Part shown: positions 1 through 12,300 of the stretch, piece by piece
Numbering within the stretch: the stretch's first letter is position 1
How the letters are laid out: each line of letters begins with the position of its first letter
NCBI GenBank assembly: GCA_021186555.1
Contig: JAJKFL010000002.1
Coordinates: 8,321,001-8,385,000, forward strand
Reading direction: 5' to 3'
DNA: 64,000 bases
DNA from: Reticulitermes speratus
Lineage: Eukaryota > Arthropoda > Insecta > Blattodea > Rhinotermitidae
Position numbers and translations under genes: made by a program
Notes under the pieces: model-generated
The model's database searches: none
Told to the model about the DNA's origin: nothing
Seen by the model: only the letters and a program-made list of their open reading frames with translations

Positions 1-674
1 ACATTCTTCATTATTTCAAACATATTAAGAAGCATTTTGTTGCGTAATTTTCTCTTGTTATTCCCCCTTTGCTGTATCGAAACATTCTCCGCAGAGTGGA
101 ACTATTTCGTAATTCTTTATTTACTTACGTTTCGAGTCATAAGTAGGATAAGCACAAGAACAGTCACGGCAACCGGATCCTAAAGCAGGTGAAAGTCATT
201 CATTGACCAGCCTGAGTGGTGCGCTACAACTTTCGTTTTCAAGATACTTGTATTACACCTACTAGTCTCCTACCTTTAGGAGTTTCTTTTTTGTTACAAT
301 CAGTCATGTGCATCAATTATAATACCAAGGTTGCCACATGGGAAGTATTAAGCAATGTCTATGTTGTAATAATGAAAGTAATGTTATAATAGACGAAAGG
401 TTTTCAAGGTCTAGAGAAAAGTGAAAGTTCATGTCTGATTGAACTTTAGGTAAGTCAGTAACGCTGTCTAACCTGCAGATCGTTGTTTCTTAGTTTACTT
501 AACGAGGCCTTTTCAATTACATAGGTTGAGTGGAATCGAGTGTGAGGTTTGCGAATAGAGTCCATTGGAAAGTATGTCAAAGAAAGTATTGACCCAGTAT
601 TGGCATATGAGAACTGAGGAAGAGCATGTCAGTCCTTAGAATAAGAGATGATGAAGTTATGTGGCATAAAATGG
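1..674. other. Non-coding flank, no gene seen
   Basis: AT-rich sequence with frequent stops on both strands. I see no splice-flanked conserved peptide, tRNA or recognisable transposon here. The missing first coding exon of the FAR gene, which should carry a GxxGxxG motif, is not in this stretch. Confidence 0.6.
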
Positions 675-2030
675 GATATGAAGTTTAGTGCGTGTATTAA
701 GTATGTGTAGGTAAGGACTGATATGAAGTTTAGTGCGTGTATTAAGTATGTGTAGGTAAGGACTGATATGAAGTTTAGTGCGTGTATTAAGTATGTGTAG
801 GTAAGGACTGATATGAAGTTTAGTGCGTGTATTAAGTATGTGTAGGTAAGGACTGATATGAAGTTTAGTGCGTGTATTAAGTATGTGTAGGTAAGGACTG
901 ATATGAAGTTTATTGTGTGTATTAAGTATGTGTAGGTAAGGACTGATATGAAGTTTAGTGTGTGTATTAAGTATGTGTAGGTAAGGACTGATATGAAGTT
1001 TAGTGCGTGTATTAAGTATGTGTAGGTAAGGACCGATATGAAGTTTAGTGCGTGTATTAAGTATGTGTAGGTAAGGACTGATATGAAGTTTAGTGCGTGT
1101 ATTAAGTATGTGTAGGTAAGGACTGATATGAAGTTTAGTGCGTGTATTAAGTATGTGTAGGTAAGGACCGATATGAAGTTTAGTGCGTGTATTAAGTATG
1201 TGTAGGTAAGGACTGATATGAAGTTTAGTGCGTGTATTAAGTATGTGTAGGTAAGGACCGATATGAAGTTTAGTGCGTGTATTAAGTATGTGTAGGTAAG
1301 GACTGATATGAAGTTTAGTGCGTGTATTAAGTATGTGTAGGTAAGGACTGATATGAAGTTTAGTGCGTGTATTAAGTATGTGTAGGTAAGGACCGATATG
1401 AAGTTTAGTGCGTGTATTAAGTATGTGTAGGTAAGGACTGATATGAAGTTTAGTGCGTGTATTAAGTATGTGTAGGTAAGGACTGATATGAAGTTTAGTG
1501 CGTGTATTAAGTATGTGTAGGTAAGGACTGATATGAAGTTTAGTGCGTGTATTAAGTATGTGTAGGTAATGACTGATATGAAGTTTAGTGCGTGTATTAA
1601 GTATGTGTAGGTAAGGACTGATATGAAGTTTAGTGTGTGTATTAAGTATGTGTAGGTAAGGACTGATATGAAGTTTAGTGTGTGTATTAAGTATGTGTAG
1701 GTAAGGACTGATATGAAGTTTAGTGTGTGTATTAAGTATGTGTAGGTAAGGACTGATATGAAGTTTAGTGCGTGTATTAAGTATGTGTAGGTAAGGACTG
1801 ATATGAAGTTTAGTGTGTGTATTAAGTATGTGTAGGTAAGGACTGATATGAAGTTTAGTGCGTGTATTAAGTATGTGTAGGTAAGGACTGATATGAAGTT
1901 TAGTGCGTGTATTAAGTATGTGTAGGTAAGGACTGATATGAAGTTTAGTGCGTGTATTAAGTATGTGTAGGTTAGGACTGATATGAAGTTTAGTGCGTGT
2001 ATTAAGTATGTGTAGGTTAGGACTGATATG
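675..2030. repeat. 45-bp tandem array, about 30 copies
   Basis: Head-to-tail units of 45 bp contain the core GTATTAAGTATGTGTAGG and begin GATATGAAGTTTAGTG. About 30 units are nearly identical. Variation is mostly C/T in GTGCGTGT versus GTGTGTGT and ACT/ACC before GATATG. Because 45 is divisible by 3 and the unit has no stop in two minus-strand frames, long repetitive reading frames exist, encoding a 15-residue repeat such as ISVLTYTYLIHALNF. They have no domain or splice context, so I read this as a minisatellite and not a gene. The ACC variants near 1030, 1165, 1255 and 1390 are spaced 3, 2 and 3 units apart, hinting at multi-unit amplification. Confidence 0.95.
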
Positions 2031-2166
2031 CAAGCTGCTTTCAGTGGTACGTATATTACAGACGATGAAGTGAAGCAAAGTATCCGAAGAAGAAAACATA
2101 AAAAAGTCTGCAGGATGTAAGAATATTGTACAGAATCATTTATGACGAACATTTTTTATCTGAGTG

Positions 2167-2204
2167 CACAGTGGGTCAGATTGCAAAAAAGCTGGCCAAA
2201 AATC
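2167..2204 (+). repeat. Transib left terminal inverted repeat
   Basis: Heptamer CACAGTG at 2167-2173, then 22 nt, then CCAAAAATC at 2196-2204. It is imperfectly inverted relative to 4304-4341. The heptamer is identical to the consensus V(D)J recombination signal heptamer. The A-rich block resembles the signal nonamer at 7 of 9 positions. Confidence 0.8.
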
Positions 2205-2258
2205 TGACTTTTTCTGGAAACATACAATTTTTTAATTTTTAAACCGTGTTCATAAAAA

Positions 2259-2540
2259 AACAGGGATAGTCGTAGTCGGTATAGCGACTCGCTACGAGCT
2301 GGACGGTCTGGGGATCGAATCCCGGTGGAGGCGAGATTTTCCGCACCCGTCCAGACCGGCCCTGGGGCCTATCCAGCCTCCTGTACAATGGGTACCGGGT
2401 CATTCCCGGGGGTAATGCTGCCGGGGCGTGGCGTTGACCACCCACCCCCATCTAGCGCCGAGGTTAAAGAAAGAGTAGAACTATACCTCTACTCCCTCTC
2501 TGGGCCTTCATGGCCTGTTCCAGGGTGAACTTTACCTTTA
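2259..2540 (+). mobile_element. SINE family C, full copy nested in Transib
   Basis: A tRNA-derived head with B-box-like GGATCGAATCCCGG (near 2311) and A-box-like sequence near TCGGTATAGCGACTCG. The body ends with CGCCGAGGTTAAAGAAAGAG, a CT-rich stretch, GGCCTTCATGGCCTG and TTTACCTTTA. A perfect direct duplication TTCATAAAAA flanks it (2249-2258 and 2541-2550). It inserted in the 3' untranslated side of the Transib element, so it is younger than that element. Confidence 0.85.
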
Positions 2541-2589
2541 TTCATAAAAATCACAAAATATAAAAGTATTTACTCTGAATGAAACTAAT

Positions 2590-3587
2590 TAAAAGATTCT
2601 TCGCTAATGTCATCAGAATCATCTTCTGTGGCAGCAGCGTCGGAGCTACTCAAATCTTCTCATTCTTTCGGAACGTCTAATAGTTTTAATGCTTCTGCAA
2701 ATATGTCTTGGTAGCCTTTTTGGGCAGTTCTCTCAAACTCGAGATAAGTGGATCCGAGGAAACAAGAAGTAAATTAAAAACATCTTCATTCGTTGATGAT
2801 CGAGACTTTTTCTTGAATGACTTCGTCTGAAGGACTTGAGATCCTTGTTTCTAGATTCCTAAACCTCCTCGGACAATTGCCCAATAGGCAAAATGGCCCC
2901 AGAAATAATATCGGCTCCATGGACCAGTACTTTATGAACGCTGGTTGGCATGTAGAACCATGGATATGCTTGAACAAATAATTTAGCCGTGTCTTTTGCA
3001 TACTTGTCGAAATCTTTGGTGTTAATTTCAAATCCTGATAAAATAATCTTCAGAATTACATAGAATCTGCGAACAAGATCTTCGTTGACACCAGTAATTC
3101 TAGCAGATTCTCGATAATTTTTAAAAAACCTTCTAGCTGTATTCCCGTCGTTTGACGTTCCGCTTCCGCCAGGCTTAGCTTTATCGACCAGAAGACCCAT
3201 TTCATTTTTGAAGAGATCTTGAATAGCTTGTTTTTTATTTTGTACCCTTCGTTAGTCTTCTTCTCCTCTTGCTTGCCATTTCTTTATTTCTAAACGGTAT
3301 GAGACGTGGATCAAACTTTCGAAAAACCTAATCCATACATGTAGTGCAGATAGCCCGAATTTGTAGGTTGTTACGTCGACATATCTTTTAACAATTTAAT
3401 CGATACGATTCATCTGTTTTGGTGCAGCCCCACACACATAGCAAACTTGGGCAGATGTTGTTGAAGTGACCGCATTACAAATTTTGCCATCTATCATTGT
3501 TAACACCATGTTATGACTCACAGATAAGACACTATTTTGTTCCTGTAATTTTGTATCCATCTGTAAATAATTGTGCGATTTTTTCAT
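2590..3587 (-). pseudogene. Transib/RAG1-like transposase C-terminal half, broken
   Basis: Read from 3587 downward, the peptide shows MIDGKICNAVTSTTSAQVC, then a zinc-binding CYVCGAAPKQM. This is followed by KFGLSALHVWIRFFESLIHV, KKWQARGEED, EMGLLVDKAKPGGSGTSNDG, NTARRFF, then YPWFYMPTSVHKVLVHGADI and IGQLSEEV. These blocks correspond in order to the CxxC zinc region, the GNxAR motif and the HKxLxH..SE acidic segment shared by Transib transposases and RAG1. The reading frame is interrupted by in-frame stops after NRID (near 3395) and after GEED (near 3255), and by a frameshift near 2870. It continues to NEDVFNLLLVSSDPLISSL near 2730. It is therefore inactive. The family assignment rests on motif recognition plus the termini; only the exact subfamily is uncertain. 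Confidence 0.78.
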
Positions 3588-4303
3588 GGTTTATTGTAAA
3601 ATATAGAACAACAAAAAATAGATATATATGTTAGGAATATAAAATATATACATATGTATAAACATAACATACATAATGTGTAAGCTTGGTTAGTCATCTG
3701 TACTCTATTAAATGTTTATTAAAATCGACTGTGGGCACTCAAAATGGTAGATTACATGTCAAACGCCATGATTAAATTTTGTAAGTACACGTCACTACTT
3801 TATGCAATAGTTCGTAACTTCCAGAGTAGCATGTATTAGCAGCTAATTTTTTTATATAATAATAATAACGTTTAAAGCTACACAACAATGCAAAAACGGA
3901 GCTGGGTCGGCTCAGATCAATTTTGTAGCTCTGTGTAAATAATGGACTTCAAATTTTATACCACAAAAAAATTAGCGTCATATAAATTGATAAAAAAATT
4001 ATTTATTTCATATAAAATACCATGTTCTTAATTATTTTACACATTACTTACCTCTATCTCTCTGCTCTGTAATCAGTTCCCTTAATAAATTAAATTGTGA
4101 CCGTAAAAATAATTAACAAATTCACTACCGCAATTTGTGTACAAAGTACCCTCCGACCCGCTGCATAAAAACGCTCTGTTTGTGTGCCTGTACCGGGAAC
4201 AAATCCAACCAAACTGTCATAAAACTTACATTTTCTTTATCCTGGGAGCCTTCTATTGCCCCTCAGGTAGATTTTTAAGCATTTCATCGAAGTCGAACAT
4301 TTT

Positions 4304-4341
4304 GAATTTTGGCCAGCTTTCGCTTAATTTGACCCACTGTG
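4304..4341 (-). repeat. Transib right terminal inverted repeat
   Basis: Read on the minus strand it starts CACAGTG at 4341-4335. After 22 nt comes CCAAAATTC at 4312-4304. Heptamer, spacing and A-rich block mirror the left end, which supports these being the true termini. Confidence 0.8.
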
Positions 4342-4346
4342 GAGTG

Positions 4347-5108
4347 CCATAAAAGCTACAGATTTATAATCGAGGCCTGTAACATGCATTTAGTATTGCT
4401 GGGAAGCTACACGGGTGTCTGCAGCTGGAAGCAAATTTAGGTAGTATAGGTCATAATTAATATTGTTTCCATTCCAAATCCTACTGAAATACACTAATTT
4501 AGAAAATAACAATAAAATCTGCGTATAAAACAACACAAATAGCAACAGAATTACCAACTGCAAAACATTACAAACAGTTGTTTTTAAGCGTAAAAATTAA
4601 GAGTTGAGACATTGAGAGATTTGAGATTCTCACAGCAGTGTTGATGAAGATTCAAATCTTGTGAACTGTTAGGCCGTGTCTTACAGCACAGGCGACGGAT
4701 GAACCTTTCTTTGCAGCCCTTGACTTGCAATGAATAGCAAGCTCATGAGCAAAGAAGATGGAAAAGATAATGACCAAACTCCACGAAGCAAAATTATTTT
4801 CAGAAATTATGTTTCCCGCATTTTGAGGAGCCAGAATGTACATTAGATTGGTTATAAGGGGAAAAATGTCAGAGAATTAATTTGTATGTTTCTAGGTATA
4901 TGCATGATAAATGCCATAAGCAATCTTATCCCAACCTTCTTGCAACATCTTTTCAATGAACGTGAGGCAGACAACCAAGCAGTTGACTCCTCAGATTTAA
5001 ATTTTTTATATTTTCTGTTAAATCTCCAACTCTGACAATACAATTATTTAGAAAATACACACCAATGGCTATATCCCTTCTATTTCCACCTATAAATGCA
5101 TGATCCTT
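4347..5108. other. Intergenic stretch, one minor repeat
   Basis: No gene recognised. Around 4610-4670 the minus strand carries a motif (TTCATCAACACTGCTGTGAG) that recurs near 45381 on the plus strand and in altered form near 18218, so it belongs to an unclassified interspersed repeat. Confidence 0.5.
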
Positions 5109-5120
5109 AAATTTATTAAC

Positions 5121-5415
5121 GGTAAAAGGTAAAGCAATCCCATTACAGGCCTTGACAGGCCCTTAGGGATCCAGGAGGATGAGGCTCCTAGATTTTTCAG
5201 ACAATCGGCACATGAAGGTGGTAAGGTTGTCAGCCCTACGCACCGGCCGCCTTTACCCCCCCCCCCCCCCCCCCCAAGAAAGATTCCTGGTACTCATTTC
5301 TGTTAGAGGCTAAGTCGACCCGGCCATAGTGCGACCGGAACGATTATGTCAATCAAACCCGCGACTTTCCGGTTTGTAGCGTAGTGCCTCAACCAACTAC
5401 GCCACCGCGTGCCCC
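5121..5415 (-). mobile_element. SINE family A, full copy
   Basis: The minus strand begins with a tRNA-like head, ACGCGGTGGCGTAGTTGG, at the right end and ends with GGGATTGCTTTACC at the left. A 12-bp direct duplication AAATTTATTAAC flanks it (5109-5120 and 5416-5427). It is closely related to the copies at 31013 and 37497. A run of 19 C at about 5257-5275 expands a short internal G-run of the family. Confidence 0.85.
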
Positions 5416-5574
5416 AAATTTATTAACAGTTTCTCAAAATGTGTAACATCTATCCCAGTTATACTTTATTTAACTGGTTCAGGTTGTCGTGCTAGAGGAG
5501 CCTTTCATGAACACGATGATCGACCTGCTATCCTGAGGTTTTCCGTGGTTTCTGTGCCGGCATAGCGCGGTCAG

Positions 5575-5816
5575 GATAGTGATTACGCTACGGGCTGAAA
5601 AATCGATGAATCATTTTTCGATATCAGGCAGAGGTAAGAGATTTTTATCTTCTCCAAAGGGTCCAAAACGTTTGTGGGGCACACCCAGCCTGTTATGCAG
5701 GTGATACTAGGACCGCCTTCTCCGGGATACCGTCGACCACTCACCACCACATAGTGCCGAGGTTAAGAATGGGTGGGGATGCAATTCCACTCCGCCATGT
5801 ATTCATGAAATGGACA
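5575..5816 (+). mobile_element. SINE family C-like, diverged
   Basis: Same layout as the copy at 2259: a tRNA-like start near GCATAGCGCGG, then CACCACATAGTGCCGAGGTT, AAGAATGGGTGG and a CCATGTATTCATG tail. No clear target duplication is visible. It lies just upstream of the first FAR exon in the window, within the preceding intron. Confidence 0.6.
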
Positions 5817-6087
5817 GTATCTCTATTTAGGACATAACCGTTTTCTTCCACATCCTCTTTAAATCATCATTCACAATTTATCCCATCAATCCGCATTATA
5901 TACGCCTACACTAATTTCAGCTAATAAAAGTTTAGTTAACTAAACACGCAATAAATAAAAATGAAAAATTAAATAAATACAAAAGATTACTGGCATAAGA
6001 AAATTCTTATGTTTGATAAAAACCAAGGACAAGGTAAGCCTGCTTTACAGTTCTTGAATTCAATGCATGGTTTCTGTCTGTTTCCAG

Positions 6088-6342
6088 TTGTTCGGCAAGC
6101 TGAAGACGCAGATGGATGGAGCCACGTTGGGCCGTAAGGTGGTGGCTATTGCCGGTGATGTTACTATGACAAACCTGGGTCTGTCAGAAGCCAACCGCCA
6201 GCTGCTCGCTGATCGCGTGTCAATCGTGTTCCACACTGCGGCTACGATTCGGTTCGATGCGCCTCTCAAGCAGGCTGTCATAGTCAACACTCGAGGTACC
6301 AAGTACATGTTGGACCTCGCCAAGGAAATGAAGAACCTGGAG
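6088..6342 (+). CDS. FAR exon, Rossmann fold middle part
   Basis: Begins in phase 0 after TTTCCAG with codons for LFGKLK and ends at KEMKNLE before GTACGG. It encodes 85 residues including VVAIAGDVTM, LGLSEANRQLL, HTAATIRFDAPL and NTRGTKYMLDLA, the classic order in FARs. The phase-0 start matches the phase-0 end of the first exon of the downstream paralogue (63238). Confidence 0.93.
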
Positions 6343-9300
6343 GTACGGATGCTTTGACCGTCGTTTCTCATGCTTACCTGTGATGATATACCAAAAAGAT
6401 ATCGTTCAATATCTCAAAGCGTAAAACTGGAATATCACTTAATATTTTTAGGGATGACGATGACAGAGATGGTCCTTGCAACTTTGGTTTACTCGCCATT
6501 CAACCACATGACACGGTTGCTAGTCCGAGAATACTTTATTGAATTTAGTCACCGTGAAAACTTTAAATTGTATATTATAGAATCTTATTCGAGGCTGTAA
6601 AAATTAAACAGCTCATAAAAGCGTAGCTAAATATCCTGAGAATAAAATACTATCTTCTCGTTTATGTACTTCATATATATTTATTTATGTACTGACTGAT
6701 TGATTCATCCGTTCATTCACTCATTCATTCATTTAATCAGTTACACAGTCTTTCATGAGGCCTCAGTAGCTTGGTATTTGTTTATATTTCTTTGTTGTAT
6801 GGGACTATTTGTTTCTTTACTACTTATGTGAGTGTATTGGCTACTTCGGGATCGATTCTCCTGCAATTTTAACGCAACGTGTAAGTTCACAGAAAGTAGT
6901 GCCCAGAAATTCCGAGGCCTACTTTTCTTTACACGCCTTCAACTACGCGGACAGGCTAGCGAGAATTGTGAAGTACAATTATATAACTCACTGACATAGT
7001 TCTGTGTATAGTGCCACTGGCAAGGATCTACACGAAAGTTGCCAGGGCGTGACGTCACAGATTTGCGTCTTCACCATTGCTGTGACTTTAGCATATGTGA
7101 CATAATTTAGAAAGGTGTAATCTGTGACACAGTAACCTGTTTTCATCACGGAGTTCTTTACCTACAGAATGTTGTAAGGCTTCATGGTACACGCGCGAAA
7201 ATGTAATTCAATTTACGCCCATAACAAAAGCACAGCCGTTCGTGCACTGATCTCGAAAATCACAAATGCTCGACAGTATTACGCCGAATTTCACTAAAAT
7301 CTGACAACATATGCAGAAAGTACGGATGAAAATTTCTCTCACGCGCTTAAATAAAGTACGGCTTTCAATGCGCCAATTTTCACGAAACTCACAGTCACTC
7401 AGTAGATTTTTTGTGGACATGTCCTGCGCTGAACTTAATGTAAATCGGACAGAAATGTAGATTATGTTGGCAGAATTTCATTTACGCCCTAATAAGGTAT
7501 GTACCGATTTTTGAGAAAACCGTATTACTCAACAGCTTTACTGAATTTCATCCAAATCGGTCACGAAACGTGGAATGTGGGGTAGAAATTTATTTACGCT
7601 CTTACGCAAACTGTCACTGTGCCGATTTTCACGAGACTCGTGTTTATTCAACAATTTTTGTAAATAATTCATACACCGAAATTCAGGAAATTCCGACAAG
7701 CGGTTTATTCGCCAATTCTAGGTAAAAAATAGATGGACGGACGGACAGACGGAAGTGGTCCCCGTATAAGACATTCTTTTTTACATTGTTAAGAACGCCA
7801 AAACTGACATAAATATTTAAAATCATGAAAATTTTAAACTTATATTCAGCCTGTCAGATATCCAGTTCTAAGTATTCAGTGCTTATCGTTAGGAGACTGA
7901 ATGAAGTAAGAGATTTCACTTGCGTGGCTGAGGATGGATGATATGGGTTCGGTTCCTGGCGGGGAAGAGACGTTTCCATGTTTCGTGTTCATTGTCACAG
8001 GTGTAGAACCTTCCTACAAATGACTAACAGTTCTTCAGACTCTTCATGACGTCTGATCTCTACAGAATGAACCTTGCTGGAATTAGGAAAGAATAAATTC
8101 AGGAAAATGTCACTATAAAATTCGGAAACCGCTCTCATCCCCCTTATTTTCGAAAACATCAAGGCGAGCGGATTGGAGTAGCAGACACATTCTACACTTG
8201 TTTGGGGAAGTACCCAATTCGAATCTCAACTGAATTAGTATCGTGTCTAAAAGTGGGTTTGGTATTAGCGGCATTGAACTTTCTACCTATACTATCATTG
8301 TGTTAGGAAGTCGGTTACTTAGACAGATGTTAATTGCTACTTAATTAGTCGTGGTACTTCAGTCTCGGGTCTAGCCAATTGTATTGTTAGACATTCTTTC
8401 TTTCGTTCGTTCTTTGCGTGACATCTACGTACTCTTTGTAGGTGTGCAGGTTTATTGTTGCGCTTGACCGCACTCTTTGACACACACATACGTGGTAGGA
8501 CTCCTCTGGATGAGGGATCGGCTCGTTGCAGAGGCATCTACTTGACAACACAAAACATTAACAAGAGACATGCCCCCGCGGGATTCGATTCCGCAATCCT
8601 AGCAAGCGAGCGGCTGCAGACCTACGCCTTAGATTTTGTTAGCCAATCAGTAAAGCATAAAAAGATAGTTTAAATGTCATTATCATGAACTGCGCTTAAA
8701 ATAATTTCCCTCATTATTTGAAAATGACCCATTCTTTCAGTATTTCCGAAATGTTGCACTACTTGAGAAAAGCTTTTTATTTTTGTTGTGGAATTGCGCA
8801 TTTATTTTTGAGGTACATTTTTTGTATACCTAAAATGTAATTTTTATGTGTAAATATTTGGACTTAAATATTGTTTTTTAATATTTATTCATTATTTTTC
8901 TTACCATTTGTGGTCTACTTTCTCTAGCTTCATTTATAAGAATTTTATTTGGGGTTCTGGAAATGTTCCTTGTTAGCAAAACGGTTCAGTGTCCAAATTA
9001 AACAGGGAAAAACTAAGTTGGTCACTGGGTTACTTAGTAACCCAGGACCCCGATGAATGTTGCCATCTTATGTAACCCAGTATTTCACATGCTTCAAATC
9101 CACTATCACACAACTACCGCTGCATGAACCAATTACGACACATTCACAAGACAAAGATACTTTCTAGAACACACTGAGGCTGCCGTGATGTGAACTTTAA
9201 CCAGGGCAGGCTTGCACAGTCCAGACTGGATACAAAACAGGATTCCTATCCACAAAGCTAAGCTCGTGCATATCATATTGTGTCTTGGCAACACAAATAT

Positions 9301-12300
9301 CTCAATGAAAAAGGCGTGAAAATTTCACGTTATCAAAACAAGCTATCCGCAATACTTCGCAGTTGTGAGAAGTTCCAATTTAATTGTCCCCGTAATATTT
9401 TATACGTCTTGTGTTCGGAAAATTTTGCGATCCGATTTGCAATGAGCGAGTTAGGGCGGTGCGCGCCGAAACGCACGTCGGTTTTCATTTAAAGTGTCTG
9501 TTACTCTTTATCATATTTTAGCGAGAACTGTAATGTACGAGTAAACGAGTGCTGTTCTAAACGAGGAGTGCAATATTATGGTTAGAGATGAGGAATTAAT
9601 TGGTACCACAGAATGTCTAATGCAATAGAGGATGTGTCGTATAAACCGATGTCGTTATAACCGTGTTCGACTGTATATTACGCATATATTCAAATTCTAT
9701 TCCGAAGCCATTGTAAATATTTCGGACTAGATAATTTTACGGTAGAGAGTTGTTGAATCTACGCCCATACCAGAAGCGCAAAAGTGCCACTACTTTTCGG
9801 CTGTCAACGATTATTAATTCAATGGATTCCAGCCTCCCTTCACACTTCGAGGCCTTTCTGGCACCCACGGTCTGGGTACGTGTTGGAATGGGAGACAAAG
9901 TAAATCGGGGAATTTCAAGAAATCAGGCGCCTAAAAGAGTAACGACAGCGTCGTAAGATAATGTTAAATTTTAGTGGGAGAATAGGAATAAGTAGCATAA
10001 AGCATAATGTAGATATGCTGATTAATGCAGTGGTATAAAATGAGTAGGTACAAACTGTAGATAAATCTGAATATAAATATAAAATATTGAATTTGGGCTT
10101 CAAAAAACAGTCCTAATTTCTCTCTCGAATGTGAAAAAAATCTCAATGTTGAAGTAATTTCCAACAAATTTAAAGTACACGAGTCAGGATTTAGGTAATG
10201 AGTTCTTCAGAAAAATATAAAAAATTACAGTAATACAAATAGATTTGTTAGACTTGAAGTCTGTGCAGCAGCAATGTATGTTTCATTACTTCTGCTCGCA
10301 AATAATTTTTTCCCCACGCGCAAATATCGTTCCCAGTTCCGATACTGTTCTTCGCTTTGCCGTAGAACATAGTGGCTCTAGTGTCTAGAATTTATATTTC
10401 CAGGCTTCTTAAAATGTTCAATGTAAGATTTACCAATCTACATATAATTGAAAAATGAAAATCTTTTCATATTACTTCAAACCCGAGTATCGTCAATTTA
10501 TTCCCTCCGCCAGCTGTTTTATAAAGTTTGTTACTGATTTTTAATTATTCTGTATCACAACTACTTGTTTTTGTTGCTATCCCTGTTATTTATTAATATA
10601 TTTTTCGTTTTGTCCTTACGTTTTTCTTCCTTTTTGCCGTGTTTTCTTAAGCTGTCCTACTCAACGCGCCGGCAAGATACTTACTGCTTAAGTGCCATAG
10701 TATCAAACAGTGAAAGAAATACTCGTCCATACCAGTAACAAAGATGTCACTGAAACCTATAAATGTTTTTTCATAATTTCTGTCAGATTCTCTATATAAG
10801 TATGGCTGAATGAATGGATTTAACGTGCAGGAGCAGCAGCCGCCACCTTCACTTCTAACACGTACATGCATAGCAGTTCTGTCAATCTAGTTGTATATGT
10901 TGCAGGCGTTCTTGCACATCTCAACCTCGTACTGCCACCTCAACGAAAGAGTCCTCTATGAGAAGCTGTACCCCGCTCCAGCAGACCCTCACAAAATCAT
11001 CAAATGCGTCGAATGGTTGGAGGATGACGTCGTTAATGCCATGACCCAGAAGTAAGTTCAAACACGACCAAGGATGTAGAAGACATATTACGGTCCTAAG
11101 AAATACACCCACTTTAGAATGATATTAACATATAACATTGATCTGTAATTGTGATCAACATGGCTTACTGTCTGACGTACATTCGATGCACACCAGTTCT
11201 GGCTGTTTTAACCCTTCCAATAAAGCCTGCACTACGCACAGGACAGGCAGGTGAATGTGGGTTCACTGCCAGCCTGGACATGGTCGCCTAGTTGATTAAC
11301 GTCCCCACGCCTGGAACTGAGGACAAGCTAGGGCCTCCTCCTATTGTACCCTCTGACTTCGCGAGTGTAGACTGAGCCATTTCGGTTTCCATGATGTAAT
11401 GTAAATAATGGTCAAATATATAAGGGAAACTCCTTGCAGGACTCGTGCTGAGCTACTCGACAAGATACGACTTACAATTTGGTGGGAATGTAGAGACGTC
11501 GACAGCCGAAAGGGTGGAGCAAGACGACTTGTTGTACATGAAAGGAACATGACTCAAGGGCAACCATGATTTTGATGATAATTACGATAAGTTCTGTAAC
11601 GTGCTTTTAATCTGACGTCAATTGCTGAGATTATCTATCATCGGTAAAAAATGAATGAATGAGCAGACAGTACCGGTGGACTGATAGTGACAGGGGAAAA
11701 CGGAAGTGCTCCAAACACACCCAGTCCTACTGTCTTTTGTCCACCACAAATCCCACAGAGACTGGCCTGGGATTTAACCCGGTTCACTGCGGCGAGAGGC
11801 CGACGACTAACCGCCTGAGCCATGGCACGGTCCTATTATTTTTATTATTATTGTCATGACAGCGATTACTTCTATGCTGACTATGAACCTCTGCTTTGTA
11901 TTCGGGCGGTTCCCGGTTAGAATCCTTGCCGAAAACTGTATCCTCAATGCCCACGCATAATCTCATACATCACATACGTAACCTCTGCAGTAGGCCGTGC
12001 CATGGCTCAGGCGGTTAGTCGCCGGTCTCTCACCGCGGAGGTCCGGGTTCGATCCCGGGTCAGTCCATGTGGAATTTGTGGTGGTCAAAGTGGCACTGGG
12101 ACAGGTTTTTCCCCGAGTACTTCGGTTTTCCCCTGTCAAGGAAAAACGAAAAAACATAATCTTCATCAGAGGGTTGCACAATAAGCCTTAAGGTTGCGGT
12201 GCGTCCGTAGAATCTGCAGCGGGGCCCTTCACCCAAAAAAAAAACCCTCTGCAGTTAACATTTCTGTGTTTTATCGCTCCCTCAAGAGTCAGAAGGGTCG

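Larger units (their letters stand above)
2162..4346 (-). mobile_element. Transib-like DNA transposon (RAG1-related), relic
   Basis: The element proper is 2167-4341. It is bounded by inverted termini that both start CACAGTGGGTCA and share a second block, AAGCTGGCCAAAA. A 5-bp direct duplication, GAGTG, lies immediately outside at 2162-2166 and 4342-4346. CACAGTG-type ends and 5-bp GC-rich duplications are known for Transib, the superfamily related to RAG1. The minus strand inside carries a broken transposase C-terminal half (2590-3587). At about 2.2 kb, including a nested SINE at 2259-2540, it is shorter than a full Transib, so the N-terminal half of the transposase appears deleted. The region 3600-4300 is AT-rich and shows no coding similarity I can recognise. 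Confidence 0.85.

Noticed and set aside
629..2152. Long minus-strand reading frames across the 45-bp array (about 500 residues)
   Set aside because: A stop-free 45-bp unit automatically gives such frames. There is no signal peptide, domain, splice context or non-repeat conserved part.
2786..3031. Separate small gene starting at 3031 on the minus strand
   Set aside because: It is the frameshifted continuation and shadow of the Transib transposase relic.
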